Assembly (NCBI RefSeq): GCF_017833035.1 | Contig: NZ_JAFIBM010000001.1 | Location: 2,315,762-2,379,761, forward strand | Reading direction: 5' to 3' | DNA length: 64,000 nt | Source: Frigoribacterium sp. PvP032 | GTDB lineage: Bacteria > Actinomycetota > Actinomycetes > Actinomycetales > Microbacteriaceae | Shown here: one piece after another, positions 28,373 through 37,131 of the stretch | Position numbering within the stretch: the first letter of the stretch is position 1 | Layout: every line of letters starts with the position of its first letter | The notes under the pieces: generated by a model | Told to the model about the DNA's origin: nothing | The model's database searches: none | The model's input: the letters and a program-made list of their open reading frames with translations, nothing else | Program-made: the position numbers and the translations under genes

Positions 28373-28619
28373 CACTGTCCCGTTCTCGCGTCGCCTGTGG
28401 CAGCACGCTAATAAGCAGTAGCTTACAGCCCGCATCTGCGCCGTAGAAGCTCTGGAACGTCTAATCAAAGCCGTCCCAAGACACTGTGGGATTTTGAGCA
28501 CGGCCTCAGCTCCGATTCCGGGATTTCTAGAGTGATAGCGGAACGCAGGTAAGCATAAACATAAAGTATCGGAAAAACTATCTAATATTTGGTCCTGTTT
28601 GTTAGTGACCTCTCAATAG

Positions 28620-28938
28620 TCTTGCTTTCAACTTGTTGAGGAGCTTGGGAGGTTTTCCTCAGCGGCTGAAAGGGGGACTTCCACATTTGCGAGCAAGGGG
28701 GTCTCGATGAGATCGACCTGGACCAGACGCACAACGACGAGCTGATTAGGGCTTCCACCCGGTGCCTAGCAGCCGGCCGGAAAATGCAGGGGCTAAAGAC
28801 AACTCGCGCTTCGGGCGAGAAGTCGGACCCGACGGCGATGCAAAAGATTCGCGAGTGGGCCGGCAAGAGAGTCACACCGTCTCAAGCCGCGGCCGGATCT
28901 CGGCTGTCGTGCGAGACGCTCCCAGAGCCGCTCAGTAA
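28620..28938 (+). pseudogene. lsr2: Decayed lsr2 (H-NS-like xenogeneic silencer)
   Basis: Lsr2 pieces appear in order on the plus strand in shifting frames: QLVEELG near 28629, SAAERGTSTFASKGVS near 28660, then after a shift EIDLDQTHNDELIRA and AAGRKMQG, KTTRASGEKSDP and KIREWA, and after another shift ESHTVSSRGRISAVVRDA ending at TAA 28936. The last two blocks match the Lsr2 DNA-binding domain (REWA...RGRI). No start codon and at least two frameshifts, so it is not functional. The island probably once carried its own silencer. Confidence 0.75.
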
Positions 28939-29151
28939 CTGGTGCCGACAAGCTAGTAGGAAGGGACGCCACTGGTCTATCCCCAACGCGGTCCCAGTAC
29001 GATCGCGGACATCACTACCCGTCACATCAATGGCGCCCCGACCGAGTACATGACCTCTCGGGTCCACAGCGCAGGAGTCGACCGAATCGAAAGCGGTCCC
29101 AAGAGTCGCATCACTAGGGCTGGCGACGCGACCGCCCGCACTTCGCTGTGT

Positions 29152-29370
29152 CTAGAGCGATATTTTGCGCGCGATGTATCCGGCCCTCTTAATGTAGACA
29201 TCGAAGTAACGACCGACGCTAGGGGCTGTCATCAAGCTCGCGTGGACGGAACTTGGGACCGACAGGTACTGGTAGACACCGCCCTTCTTGAAAGCGACCT
29301 CGAGAGTTTGGGTGGTGGGGTCGTAGCCAACGGCAGATAGGTGGCTACTGACTACAGGCACACGAATCAC
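29152..29370 (-). CDS. KTSC-domain small protein
   Basis: 72-residue KTSC-domain protein, named for a domain also found at lysyl-tRNA synthetase C-termini; role unknown. The pattern is clear: VSSHLSAVGYDPTTQTLEVAF, then GGVYQYLSVP and a final SVGRYFDVYIK. AAGGAG seven bases before the GTG at 29370 supports the start, which also overlaps the stop of the DUF2130 remnant frame (GTGA). It appears intact although its neighbour is broken. KTSC proteins are frequent in mobile regions and phages. Confidence 0.78.
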   Translation of the reverse strand: MIRVPVVSSHLSAVGYDPTTQTLEVAFKKGGVYQYLSVPSSVHASLMTAPSVGRYFDVYIKRAGYIARKISL

Positions 29371-29628
29371 TTGCTAGCTCCTTCGGTTTCACTTGCAACT
29401 GCGAGCTCGGTAAGCTCGGCGTCCTTTGCAGCTGCTGTTTGCTGCTGTGAACAGGAGGCCTTCGCACCCGCGAGCACCGTAGCACTCCTCCTATTTTGTT
29501 TCGCTAGCTCGAAGCGTTCGTGACTTGCTTTTCAAACTCGCCGTAACGAACTTGCATAGCGATGTTTGTATACTCGGCCTCATTCACCGTAAATGTTTTC
29601 TCGCCATACGGGCACTTAATTTATGCAT
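29367..29628 (-). pseudogene. Truncated, frameshifted DUF2130 gene
   Basis: From an ATG at 29628, inside the end of the OLD gene, a frame shift leads into KCPYGEKTFTVNEAEYTNIA and MQVRYGEFEKQV, the N-terminus of DUF2130 proteins (CP.C.K.F..DEA.Y..I..QVR..EFE). It hits TAG after TNASS. The neighbouring frame carries on with ELAKQNRRSATVLAGAKA and QQQTAAAKDAELTELA, the coiled-coil part, to TGA at 29367. The rest of the family's usual 400 or so residues is absent. A 36-codon frame from GTG 29477, behind AGGAGGAG, could still be translated and couple to the KTSC gene. Confidence 0.65.
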
Positions 29629-31708
29629 TTAGCTGTGCCTCAGCTGTCGAGCTCAACACGGAGATTGGGGCCTCTGAGGCGGCTGGTGCTTCGGCGGGCA
29701 CGTCTTGGCCGCTAAGTGCTGCGATCTCTGTAATCACAGCCCTCAAGATTTTCGGAAGGTCCGCCTCGGCGGCCGCGAATACCGCGTTGCGGTAGGCGAG
29801 TAGGTTCTTGTTGTTGCGCAACGCGAGGGTTATTCCTGCCTCTGTGAGCGCCTCATCGAAGCTTGGCCACTCGCCAAGCTCCTCCTCGATGTCGTCTTTC
29901 CATACCGTGAAGTCGCCGCACACGAGACTCGGGTTCCCGAATGAGTAGGGTAGTGAACCGTGAGTGGCTTTAGACGTGGCAGGCAGCGCTCCAACTAGGC
30001 CGTCCGTTGCTTTCCTATGCGAATCGCGGGCTTGCGTCTTCAGCGCTTGAATCTCGTCGTCTGTCTTGTCCTTGTAAGGCTTGCGGTCAGATGTTCCGAA
30101 ATCCCCATCCGCCAGCACATAAGTCGGCACCTTAAGCGCCGTCAGAATCGCTCGAGCAACGCGGAGTCCGCCCTTGCCCTCCACCGATAGGACCGTCACC
30201 CCCAAACGGTCCAAGTCCTTACCGAGCTTCGTTGCAACCGCTTCGAGGACGATTCGGTCGGTCTGCCCCTCTACAAGGACTACTGCGTCAGCGAAGAAGC
30301 CTTCCGAAAACTCTGTTGGCACACTTGACACGATGGCTTTTTGAACTTTTTCCTCATCTAAGCCAGATGTCAGAGCTACGGATCCGACTGAGGCCGTTGC
30401 CGCCGAAGTCTCACCGTTCTTATAGGTGAAACGGTGGAGTGCTCCGAACTGCTCCGGCTGAATAAAGTACGGGCTGTGTGTAGCGAGCAGAACCTGCACG
30501 CCCGGCTGAGCACTGAGTTCAAGGAGTGTGCGCGCGAAAGAACGAGCACGGACCGGGTGCTGGTATATTTCCGGCTCTTCGACGGCGACAATAATGCTTG
30601 GTAGTCCACCGAGAGCGTCCATGAGACGCGCCTCAGCTGCGGCCTCGTCTTCACCATCCTGCACCTTGTGTGTCTTGCGCGTGAGGTCCTCGTCGGGGAC
30701 CATCGCCTGAAACATCGAAATCATGACGGCGCGCTGTACGCCGTGGCCCTGTCGTGACACGTCGTTCGTAGCGCCCGAGATCGTCACTGCTGTCGTGATC
30801 GATGGATCAAGCTTTGGAGCGAAGTCCGGCACCGTCGGCGTAAGTGTGACGCTCGCGTTCGGAATGAGGGAACCAAGGCGTGAATTGACCCGGGCGGCTT
30901 GAACGCCAGTGGCCAGTTCAATGCTCTTGCGAATGTCGCCGGTCAGTTCGCTAACGGCTGCCGCATGCTTCAGCAGCCATGCAGCCTGGGCGCGCGCACT
31001 GGCTGCTGCCATGAACGTGCCAACAAGTTCGGTCAACGCAGTACCCCGAGACGCGGTACCAACTTCGCCAGAAATGCTTGTGGCCGCCGGTATGAGCACA
31101 AATCTTGCGCACTCTCGCAAAACATTCGCTCCATTCCAGCCCATCATCTGGTTGGCGTCATCGTCCGCGACCTCCACGAGTTTCGAAACGTTCACGAGTT
31201 CCGCTTCCCAGGCTGCAAGGGCAGCCACAATCGCATCCTTGCTCGCGGAACTTCCGAGTTCTGGCAGTTCACTATGGACTGCTCGCAAGTTCCGGTAGCC
31301 CTGCCTGCGCAAGGCGATGCCCTGATCAGCTCGCACCTCGGCGAACCCGGGGCCCTGCTTCGCGTTTCCGACCGTCTTCGTCTGTTTGGTGTCGGCGTAC
31401 CAGGTTCGACGGACCTCTGCGCGATCGCTTCGCCCGTATTGCTGCAGGCGAGCACGATCCATGGCCGTGAAATCCGTGAAAGTGACCGATACTTCGACGG
31501 TCGCTCCTGGATCTAGGGCAACACCCTCCTTCCATCCGTGGACATCTATCTCACTCAGCGGCGTGCCGTTGAAAAACCAGTCCAGGGCGTAAAGCACCGA
31601 GGATTTGCCTGCACCGTTTGCGCCGATAAAAGCTCCATAGTTCTCCACTTGTAGCGTGACGTCTTTGAGACTCCGATAGTTGCGAATGGTGATGGCTGCA
31701 ATACGCAT
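29621..31708 (-). CDS. OLD-family ATP-dependent nuclease (AAA ATPase plus TOPRIM)
   Basis: 695-residue class 1 OLD-type protein. The N-terminal RecF/SMC-like ATPase has IRNYRSLKDV, Walker A GANGAGKSS (29-37), Walker B IIVAVEEPEIYQHP (about 375) and the switch His in LLATHSPYF (about 407). The C-terminal TOPRIM nuclease has VLVEGQTDR (Glu about 478) and VLADGDFG (Asp about 533). The first OLD protein, from phage P2, blocks other phages. No UvrD-like helicase follows, so this is not a two-gene Gabija system. GGGGGAAG precedes ATG 31708. It lies alone at the tRNA end of the island; a phage-defence role is likely. Confidence 0.88.
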   Translation of the reverse strand: MRIAAITIRNYRSLKDVTLQVENYGAFIGANGAGKSSVLYALDWFFNGTPLSEIDVHGWKEGVALDPGATVEVSVTFTDFTAMDRARLQQYGRSDRAEVRRTWYADTKQTKTVGNAKQGPGFAEVRADQGIALRRQGYRNLRAVHSELPELGSSASKDAIVAALAAWEAELVNVSKLVEVADDDANQMMGWNGANVLRECARFVLIPAATSISGEVGTASRGTALTELVGTFMAAASARAQAAWLLKHAAAVSELTGDIRKSIELATGVQAARVNSRLGSLIPNASVTLTPTVPDFAPKLDPSITTAVTISGATNDVSRQGHGVQRAVMISMFQAMVPDEDLTRKTHKVQDGEDEAAAEARLMDALGGLPSIIVAVEEPEIYQHPVRARSFARTLLELSAQPGVQVLLATHSPYFIQPEQFGALHRFTYKNGETSAATASVGSVALTSGLDEEKVQKAIVSSVPTEFSEGFFADAVVLVEGQTDRIVLEAVATKLGKDLDRLGVTVLSVEGKGGLRVARAILTALKVPTYVLADGDFGTSDRKPYKDKTDDEIQALKTQARDSHRKATDGLVGALPATSKATHGSLPYSFGNPSLVCGDFTVWKDDIEEELGEWPSFDEALTEAGITLALRNNKNLLAYRNAVFAAAEADLPKILRAVITEIAALSGQDVPAEAPAASEAPISVLSSTAEAQLNA

Positions 31709-32196
31709 CGCGACCTAACTTCCCCCATGAATTGCCTGGTCTACGGGGCTCGCAAATAGCCGCGAACCTAGCCACAACTTAGCGGCAGGTCTCGGGTTGT
31801 CAAGGCAATATGGGAGAAAAAGTATCCCCGCCCCGAAGTCCGACGGGCCCAAGTTGGTCGCTTGCAATAGGCAACAAAAGTCGATTTACCTCGGGTGATC
31901 AGCTGCTGATACCCATTCCGTGAACCACGGCGACTCGACGGTTGACATGCACCCGGACCAGGCAAATCTAGGAGAACAAGTAGGCCGGGTACGGACGAAT
32001 AGTTTTCGGGCGTCTGCTCGAGCGAAAGAAAGAAGCCCCTGCTTCCTTGGATCTCCAAAGATCAACGGGGCCTCTTGGCTGGCTATACCGGCGAAATATG
32101 AACTTACGTGGCACTGTCGCCACGAATAGGTAGCCTTGCCGTGCACGCAAAATAAAAACTTTGCTAAGTCTATAGAGTGGCCAGTTAGCTAAATGG
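31709..32196. other. Gene-free region between the OLD gene and tRNA-Pro
   Basis: No credible coding frame on either strand. AT-richer than the core genome (for example AAAATAAAAACTTTGC near 32150), so it belongs to the island. It should contain the OLD promoter and, if the island inserted at the tRNA, one end of the insertion, but I see no direct repeat of the tRNA end. Confidence 0.5.
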
Positions 32197-32270
<74 letters not shown>

Positions 32271-32478
32271 AGAAATTCTCTCCGAAGAGTGAACCTCTTG
32301 GTGTTGCCCCGACCGAGGCAACTCGATCAGCATAGCGGATCCGGAGACCCGGGACGAACCATGCCAGCCAGCCGAGCCCGACGGGCGAGCCCCAGACGGG
32401 CACAAGCCTGACCGACCACTGTTGCGCCCCGTTACAGCCAGCGCGACAGCACCAGCCACCCCGCCATACCGTCGGGAC

Positions 32479-33408
32479 ATGCCCGCCTCCTCGACGACCG
32501 CCTCCCGCGCTCTGCCGTTGACCCTGCGCGGTGTGGGCCGGCGGTTCGACCGGCCGGTGCTGCACGAGGTGGACCTCGACGTGGCCGCCGGCGAGATCGT
32601 CGCCGTGCTCGGGCCGAGCGGGTGCGGCAAGTCGACTCTGCTTCGCCAGCTCGGCGGACTCGACCAGCCCGACACCGGCACCGTCCGGATCGGCGACGAG
32701 CCCGCCCGCCACGCCGACCAGCGCTGCGCCGTGGCCTTCCAGGAGCCGCGCCTCCTCCCCTGGCGCACCCTCCGCGACAACGTCGCCCTCGGCCTCCCGA
32801 AGCCGAGCAAGCCGAGCTCCAAGACCGGCACGGCCAGCAGCAGCAGCCGCACCACCGCCGCCGCCCCCAAGCTCACGAAGGCCGAGCGCGACGCCCGCCT
32901 CACCGAGCTGCTCGACCTCGTCCACCTCGGGCCGGCCGGCGCCCGCCGCCCCCGCGAGGTCAGCGGCGGCATGGCCCAGCGCGCCAGCCTCGCCCGGGCC
33001 CTCGCCCGCCAGCCGGCGGTCCTCCTCCTCGACGAGCCGTTCGGCGCCCTCGACGCACTCACCCGCCTCCGCATGCAGGACCTGCTCCTCGACGTCCACG
33101 ACGCCCTCCCCACCACGGTCGTCCTCGTCACCCACGACGTCGACGAGGCCCTCTACCTCGCCGATCGCATCGTGCTGCTCGTCGACCTGAGCCAGCAGCC
33201 TGCCGACCAGCCCGACCCGGCGAGCGCCGACGCGACGCACACCGACACCGCAGGAGGCGCAACCAGCATCCAGCGCATCGTCACGGTCCCCGGAGCCCGC
33301 CGTCGAGACCGCGACGCCCCCGAGCTCGCCGTCCTCCGCCAGGAGCTGCTCGAGGGCCTCGGCGTCCACCGCGTCCCCGCGGCCAGCAGCGGCACCGCAC
33401 GCTCCTAG
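32479..33408 (+). CDS. ABC transporter ATPase, sulfonate/taurine/nitrate type (SsuB/TauB-like)
   Basis: 309-residue ATPase. Motifs: Walker A LGPSGCGKST (about 50), Q-loop AFQEPRLLPW, signature SGGMAQRASLARAL, Walker B VLLLDEPFGALD, switch His VTHDVDEAL. The short Q-loop segment and EPFGALD are typical of the SsuB/TauB/NrtD branch. A Ser/Thr/Lys-rich insertion of about 25 residues follows the Q-loop, an Ala/Asp/Thr-rich one sits near the C-terminus. I use ATG 32479; the frame is open further up. It is the first gene of a three-gene operon supplying energy for uptake of an organosulfonate or similar anion. Confidence 0.9.
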   Translation: MPASSTTASRALPLTLRGVGRRFDRPVLHEVDLDVAAGEIVAVLGPSGCGKSTLLRQLGGLDQPDTGTVRIGDEPARHADQRCAVAFQEPRLLPWRTLRDNVALGLPKPSKPSSKTGTASSSSRTTAAAPKLTKAERDARLTELLDLVHLGPAGARRPREVSGGMAQRASLARALARQPAVLLLDEPFGALDALTRLRMQDLLLDVHDALPTTVVLVTHDVDEALYLADRIVLLVDLSQQPADQPDPASADATHTDTAGGATSIQRIVTVPGARRRDRDAPELAVLRQELLEGLGVHRVPAASSGTARS

Positions 33409-33473
33409 CCCTCCCCCCGCACCGCACACCTCGAGCACCACGCCATCCCCGACACAGCACCGGAGACGACACC

Positions 33474-34541
33474 ATGACCACCACCCGCACCTCCCCTGCC
33501 CGCCGCAGCCGCGCCTCCTTCGCCGCCCTCGCGCTGGGCGCAGCGGCAGCCCTCGCGCTCACCGGCTGCGTCGCCGGCGAGGACGCCCAGGGCGAGCCCG
33601 CCGAGGCCGCGGGCGGCGACGCGAGCGCGTCCAGCGGCGAGTGGAGCACCGACACGCTGAACATCGACTTCGCGACCTACAACCCGCTCAGCCTCATCGT
33701 CAAAGATCAGGGCTTCATCGAGGACGCCCTCGGCGACGACGTCGCCGTCACCTGGACCCAGTCCGCCGGCTCGAACAAGGCCAACGAGCTGCTGCGTGCC
33801 GGAGCCGTCGACGTCGGCTCCACCGCCGGCTCGGCCGCGCTGCTCGCCCGCTCGAACGGCTCCCCCATCCACACGATCGACATCTACTCGCAGCCCGAGT
33901 GGTCGGCGCTCGTCGTCCCCGGTGACAGCGACATCGCCGACGTCGAAGACCTCAAGGGCAAGACGATCGCGGCGACCAAGGGCACCGACCCCTACTTCTT
34001 CCTGCTGCAGGCGCTCGACGAGGCCGGCCTCAGCGCCAGCGACGTCACCATCGAGAACCTGCAGCACGCCGACGGCCGCGCCGCCCTCGAGAACGGCAGT
34101 GTCGACGCCTGGTCCGGGCTCGACCCGATCATGGCCGCCAGCGAGGCCGAGTCGGGCACGAAGCTGCTCTACCGCAACGTCGACTTCAACACCTACGGGT
34201 TCCTCAACGCGACGGAGTCGTTCCTGATGGAGTCGCCCGACGTCGCCCAGGTCGTCGTCGACTCGTACGAGAAGGCCCGCGCCTGGGCCGAGGAGAACCC
34301 CGACGAGACCGCGACGATCCTCTCCGGGGTCGCGGGCATCGACCCGGCCGTCGCCAGCACCGTTCTCGACCGCACCCACTTCGACGTCGACCCCGTCCCC
34401 GGAGCCGCGCAGCAGGCCGTGCTCGAGACCGTCGGCCCGATCCTCGTCGAGTCCGGCGACGTCGCCTCGCAGGACGCCGTCGACGACGCCCTCGACACCC
34501 TCTTCGACGACACCTTCGCCAAGGACGCCGACGCTTCATGA
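33474..34541 (+). CDS. Aliphatic sulfonate-type ABC substrate-binding lipoprotein (SsuA-like)
   Basis: 355-residue binding protein. Signal peptide with Arg-rich start and lipobox ALTGC (about residue 30). The body is SsuA/NrtA-like: TYNPLSLIVKDQGFIED, TWTQSAGSNKANELLRAGAVDVG, DLKGKTIAATKGTDPYFFLLQAL and ENGSVDAWSGLDPIMA. GGAGA seven bases before ATG 33474. Its TGA overlaps the permease ATG (34538-34541). The longer frame starting at 32622 is a shadow of the ATPase gene. Likely ligands are sulfonates; taurine or nitrate-like compounds are possible. Confidence 0.9.
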   Translation: MTTTRTSPARRSRASFAALALGAAAALALTGCVAGEDAQGEPAEAAGGDASASSGEWSTDTLNIDFATYNPLSLIVKDQGFIEDALGDDVAVTWTQSAGSNKANELLRAGAVDVGSTAGSAALLARSNGSPIHTIDIYSQPEWSALVVPGDSDIADVEDLKGKTIAATKGTDPYFFLLQALDEAGLSASDVTIENLQHADGRAALENGSVDAWSGLDPIMAASEAESGTKLLYRNVDFNTYGFLNATESFLMESPDVAQVVVDSYEKARAWAEENPDETATILSGVAGIDPAVASTVLDRTHFDVDPVPGAAQQAVLETVGPILVESGDVASQDAVDDALDTLFDDTFAKDADAS

Positions 34542-35440
34542 CCAGCTTCTACCCGCTGAGCGGCAACGAGAAGGAGGCGGACGCCCGCCAGGTCGTCGAG
34601 CGCACCCGCGAGGCGGCCGAGCGCCGCGGTGCAGGCGCGAGCAGCGGATCGCAGGAGGCGCGGGCCGGCTCGACCCGCACCTCCCGCGGTCCGCGTCGCG
34701 GCCTGGCACTGCTCGGGGTGATCCTGCCCGCGGCCGTCCTGCTCGCGTGGGTGCTCGCGACCGAGGTCGTCGACGTGCCGAGCTACAACCTCCCCTCGCC
34801 GTCGGACGTCTGGCTGGCCGGCGTGCAGCTGGCCCAGGCAGGACTGCTCGGGCAGTACGTCGCGATCTCCGTGCAGCGCGTGCTGATCGGCTTCGCGATC
34901 GGGGCCGGCATCGGCATCGTGCTCGGAGCCGTCGTCGGACTCTCCCGGGTCGGCGAGGCCCTGCTCGCCCCGTCGATCGCGGCCGTGCGGGCCGTGCCGT
35001 CGCTGGCGTGGGTGCCGCTGCTGATCCTCTACCTCGGCATCGGCGAGGACTCGAAGATCACCCTCATCGCGATCGGGGCCGCTTTCCCCGTCTTCACGAC
35101 CGTCGCGGGCAGCCTCCGCCACGTCGACCCCCAGCTGGTGGAGGCGGGCCGCGCGTACGGACTCGGCCCCGTCTCCCTCTTCACGACGGTGCAGCTGCCG
35201 GCGGTGATCCCGTCGCTCGTCTCGGGCCTGCGCCTCGCGCTCGCCCAGGCGTGGCTGTTCCTGGTCGCGGCCGAGCTGATCGCCTCGTCGATGGGACTCG
35301 GCTTCCTGCTCACCGACTCGCAGTACAACGGACGTGTCGACCGCATGTTCCTCGCGATCATCCTGCTGGCGCTGCTCGGGACGCTGACCGACTTCGTCCT
35401 CAACGTCGCCCAGCGCGTGCTCCTCCGCCGCTGGCGCTAG
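34538..35440 (+). CDS. ABC transporter permease, sulfonate/taurine type (SsuC/TauC-like)
   Basis: 300-residue permease with about six transmembrane helices, following a 50-residue charged cytoplasmic N-terminus of low complexity. Family segments: YNLPSPSDVW, VRAVPSLAWVPLLILYLGIGE, the EAA loop LVEAGRAYGLGPVSLFTTVQLPA, and AELIASSMGLGFLL. Coupled to the binding-protein gene by an ATGA overlap. Completes a three-subunit importer; downstream is a 60-nt palindromic element before the convergent betaine-type binding-protein gene. Confidence 0.92.
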   Translation: MTSFYPLSGNEKEADARQVVERTREAAERRGAGASSGSQEARAGSTRTSRGPRRGLALLGVILPAAVLLAWVLATEVVDVPSYNLPSPSDVWLAGVQLAQAGLLGQYVAISVQRVLIGFAIGAGIGIVLGAVVGLSRVGEALLAPSIAAVRAVPSLAWVPLLILYLGIGEDSKITLIAIGAAFPVFTTVAGSLRHVDPQLVEAGRAYGLGPVSLFTTVQLPAVIPSLVSGLRLALAQAWLFLVAAELIASSMGLGFLLTDSQYNGRVDRMFLAIILLALLGTLTDFVLNVAQRVLLRRWR

Positions 35441-35512
35441 CCCGGCCCCGCGCCTCCTCTGCCGCCCAGCCCGCGCCTCCTGCACTGCCGGCCCCGCGCC
35501 TCCTGCACCAAA

Positions 35513-35572
35513 GAACCGCGTTCCGTTCAAAGAACCACCTTGCAACGTGGTGCTTTGAACGGAACGCGGTTC
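35513..35572. repeat. Family A palindromic element, copy 2 (intergenic, likely terminator)
   Basis: 60 nt, 26-bp arms with one mismatch; core CGTTCCGTTCAAAGAACCAC and loop CTTGCAAC. Lies between convergent genes, so it probably terminates both. Preceded by three copies of the motif GCGCCTCCT. Confidence 0.92.
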
Positions 35573-35613
35573 GATGCCAGCGGCACACGTCTCGTGTGCC
35601 CGGCCAGCGCCTC

Positions 35614-36534
35614 CTACGCGGTCAGCTCGTCGACGTAGTCGCCGTGCTCGGCCATCCACTCGCGCACCAGCGGCTCGTAGTCGCTGCCGCTGTTCTCGTT
35701 GAAGAGCAGGTTGCAGAGCGAGAGCAGCTCGTCGTCGCTCATCGAGAAGTCGCGCAGCCAGCCGCCGGCCGTCGCGAAGTCGTCGTCGAAGGTGGGGCTG
35801 CCGAGCGCGTGGATCTCCTCGGCCGCGCCCATGGCGCCCTCCGGGTCCACCAGGTCGCGCAGCCCGTACGCCTCGTAGGCCCAGTGCGGACGGGCGAGGG
35901 TCGCGACGATGTTCTCGCCCGCGGCGTCGGCGGCCTGCAGCTCGGTCAGCAGCGCGGCGGTCGACGACGTGATGAACTCCATGTCCTCGAGGCCGTAGGT
36001 CGGGATCGCCTGCTCCTCGGTGATCTTCGTCAGGCCGGCGCCGGGCTCGAGGCCGACGATCCGGCTGCCGAACAGGTCGGCGTTCGCGGCGAGCTCGTCC
36101 AGGGAGGTGATCGGCGCGTCGTCGTTGACGACGATCGTGTTGCGGGCGTCGGTGTACCAGGGGCCGAGGTCGGTCAGGTCGGCCCCGAACTCGTCGAGGT
36201 AGGCGGCGTGCGTGTCGGGCAGCCACGAGTCGAGCACGAGGTCGTAGTCGCCCGACGCCACGCCCGAGTACCCCGGAGCCACGTCGATGTCGGTCAGCGT
36301 CACGTCGTAGCCCTCGTCCTCGAGCACGGCGCTCCACAGCTCGGACGCGGCGATCCCCTCCGGCCAGCCCGCGAACACGGCGATGGTGATCTCGCCCTGG
36401 TCGCCGTTGTCGAGGGCGGCGGCGGGAGGCCCTCCCGGTGTGCAGGCCGTCAGCCCGAGCGAGAGGGCGACGGCGGCGGCGCTCAGGGCCGTGGCGAGTC
36501 GGGCGTTCTTCTTCATGCGGGTGGTCTTCTTCAT
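35614..36534 (-). CDS. Glycine betaine/proline-type ABC substrate-binding lipoprotein
   Basis: 306-residue OpuAC/ProX-type binding protein for quaternary ammonium osmoprotectants or related compounds. Lys-rich signal peptide with lipobox LTACT (about 29). Trp residues expected in the betaine-binding cage occur in FAGWPEGIAASE, LDSWLPDTHAAY and GPWYTDARN. ATG 36534 is preceded by AAAGG at good spacing. No permease or ATPase gene of the same type is adjacent, so it is either an orphan receptor or works with a transporter elsewhere; the sulfonate-type transporter next door is a different family. Confidence 0.87.
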   Translation of the reverse strand: MKKTTRMKKNARLATALSAAAVALSLGLTACTPGGPPAAALDNGDQGEITIAVFAGWPEGIAASELWSAVLEDEGYDVTLTDIDVAPGYSGVASGDYDLVLDSWLPDTHAAYLDEFGADLTDLGPWYTDARNTIVVNDDAPITSLDELAANADLFGSRIVGLEPGAGLTKITEEQAIPTYGLEDMEFITSSTAALLTELQAADAAGENIVATLARPHWAYEAYGLRDLVDPEGAMGAAEEIHALGSPTFDDDFATAGGWLRDFSMSDDELLSLCNLLFNENSGSDYEPLVREWMAEHGDYVDELTA

Positions 36535-36708
36535 GGTGGGCCTTTCGTCTGCTCGGCACACGCCGGCACCGAGACGAGGAGGTGCGGTGCACGCGACACG
36601 ACGACGTCACGGACCGCAGACGGTCGCGTCGGTCGCGGCCGCCGAGACGAGCCGCACAGCACCGACCTGCGAGCGCGCGTCAGCGCGGCGATCGGGTGCC
36701 CTGGCGGC

Positions 36709-36858
36709 TCAGGAGCGTGGCGAGACCGCGCCGAAGTGCACGGTGCGACGCGACCAGACGGTGCCCGCGCGGCGGACGACGGAGCCGAGGGTGCGGGCGC
36801 CGGAGGCGGAGGTGCGGTCGACGGAGGCAGCTGCGGCGCGGGGCGCACACGATGCCAT
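36709..36858 (-). CDS. Possible small basic protein upstream of the betaine-binding gene
   Basis: 49-residue frame from an ATG with GGAGGA six bases upstream, an excellent ribosome site. The product is Arg/Ser/Ala-rich with SVVRRAGTVWSRRTVHFG and has no recognised family. It lies in the leader of the betaine-binding gene and could be a regulatory leader peptide or an artefact of high-GC sequence. Confidence 0.3.
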   Translation of the reverse strand: MASCAPRAAAASVDRTSASGARTLGSVVRRAGTVWSRRTVHFGAVSPRS

Positions 36859-37042
36859 GTCGGGTCCTCCGGGCTGGTCGGGGCAGGGCTGGTCTCGTCA
36901 CGCTCAGCGACAGCCGTCGCCGAGGTGTGACGCAGCCACGGTAGTCCCGATCCCGCGCGCTGGCGAATGCGCCGCGGCCACCGCCTCCTCGTCTGCCCGG
37001 CCCGCGCCTCCTCGGGCACCTCGGCAGTCACGTGCGCACACC

Positions 37043-37102
37043 GAACCACGTTCCGTTCAAAGAACCACCTTGCAACGAGGTTCTTTGAACGGAACGAGGT
37101 TC
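37043..37102. repeat. Family A palindromic element, copy 3 (intergenic, likely terminator)
   Basis: 60 nt, 26-nt arms with two A/A mismatches; core GTTCCGTTCAAAGAACCACC, loop with GCAAC. Directly downstream of the MFS gene on the reverse strand. Confidence 0.92.
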
Positions 37103-37131
37103 GATGCGCTCTGTGGGTGGTGCGCTTCCGC

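Noticed and set aside
29621-31708. Gabija system (GajA-like OLD plus helicase)
   Set aside because: No UvrD-like helicase gene is adjacent; only a KTSC gene and a DUF2130 remnant follow.
32622-34541. 639-codon frame fusing the ATPase region with the binding protein
   Set aside because: The first 280 codons are an out-of-frame read of the ATPase gene; the binding protein has its own ATG, ribosome site and signal peptide at 33474.
34193-36610. Very long reverse frame of 805 codons across the sulfonate permease and betaine-binding genes
   Set aside because: Shadow of real genes in other frames; composition is Arg/Gly/Ala noise and it runs through a palindrome.
36562-37049. Riboswitch in the betaine-binding gene leader
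   Set aside because: No recognisable conserved riboswitch core; the sequence looks like ordinary high-GC spacer with a possible small ORF.
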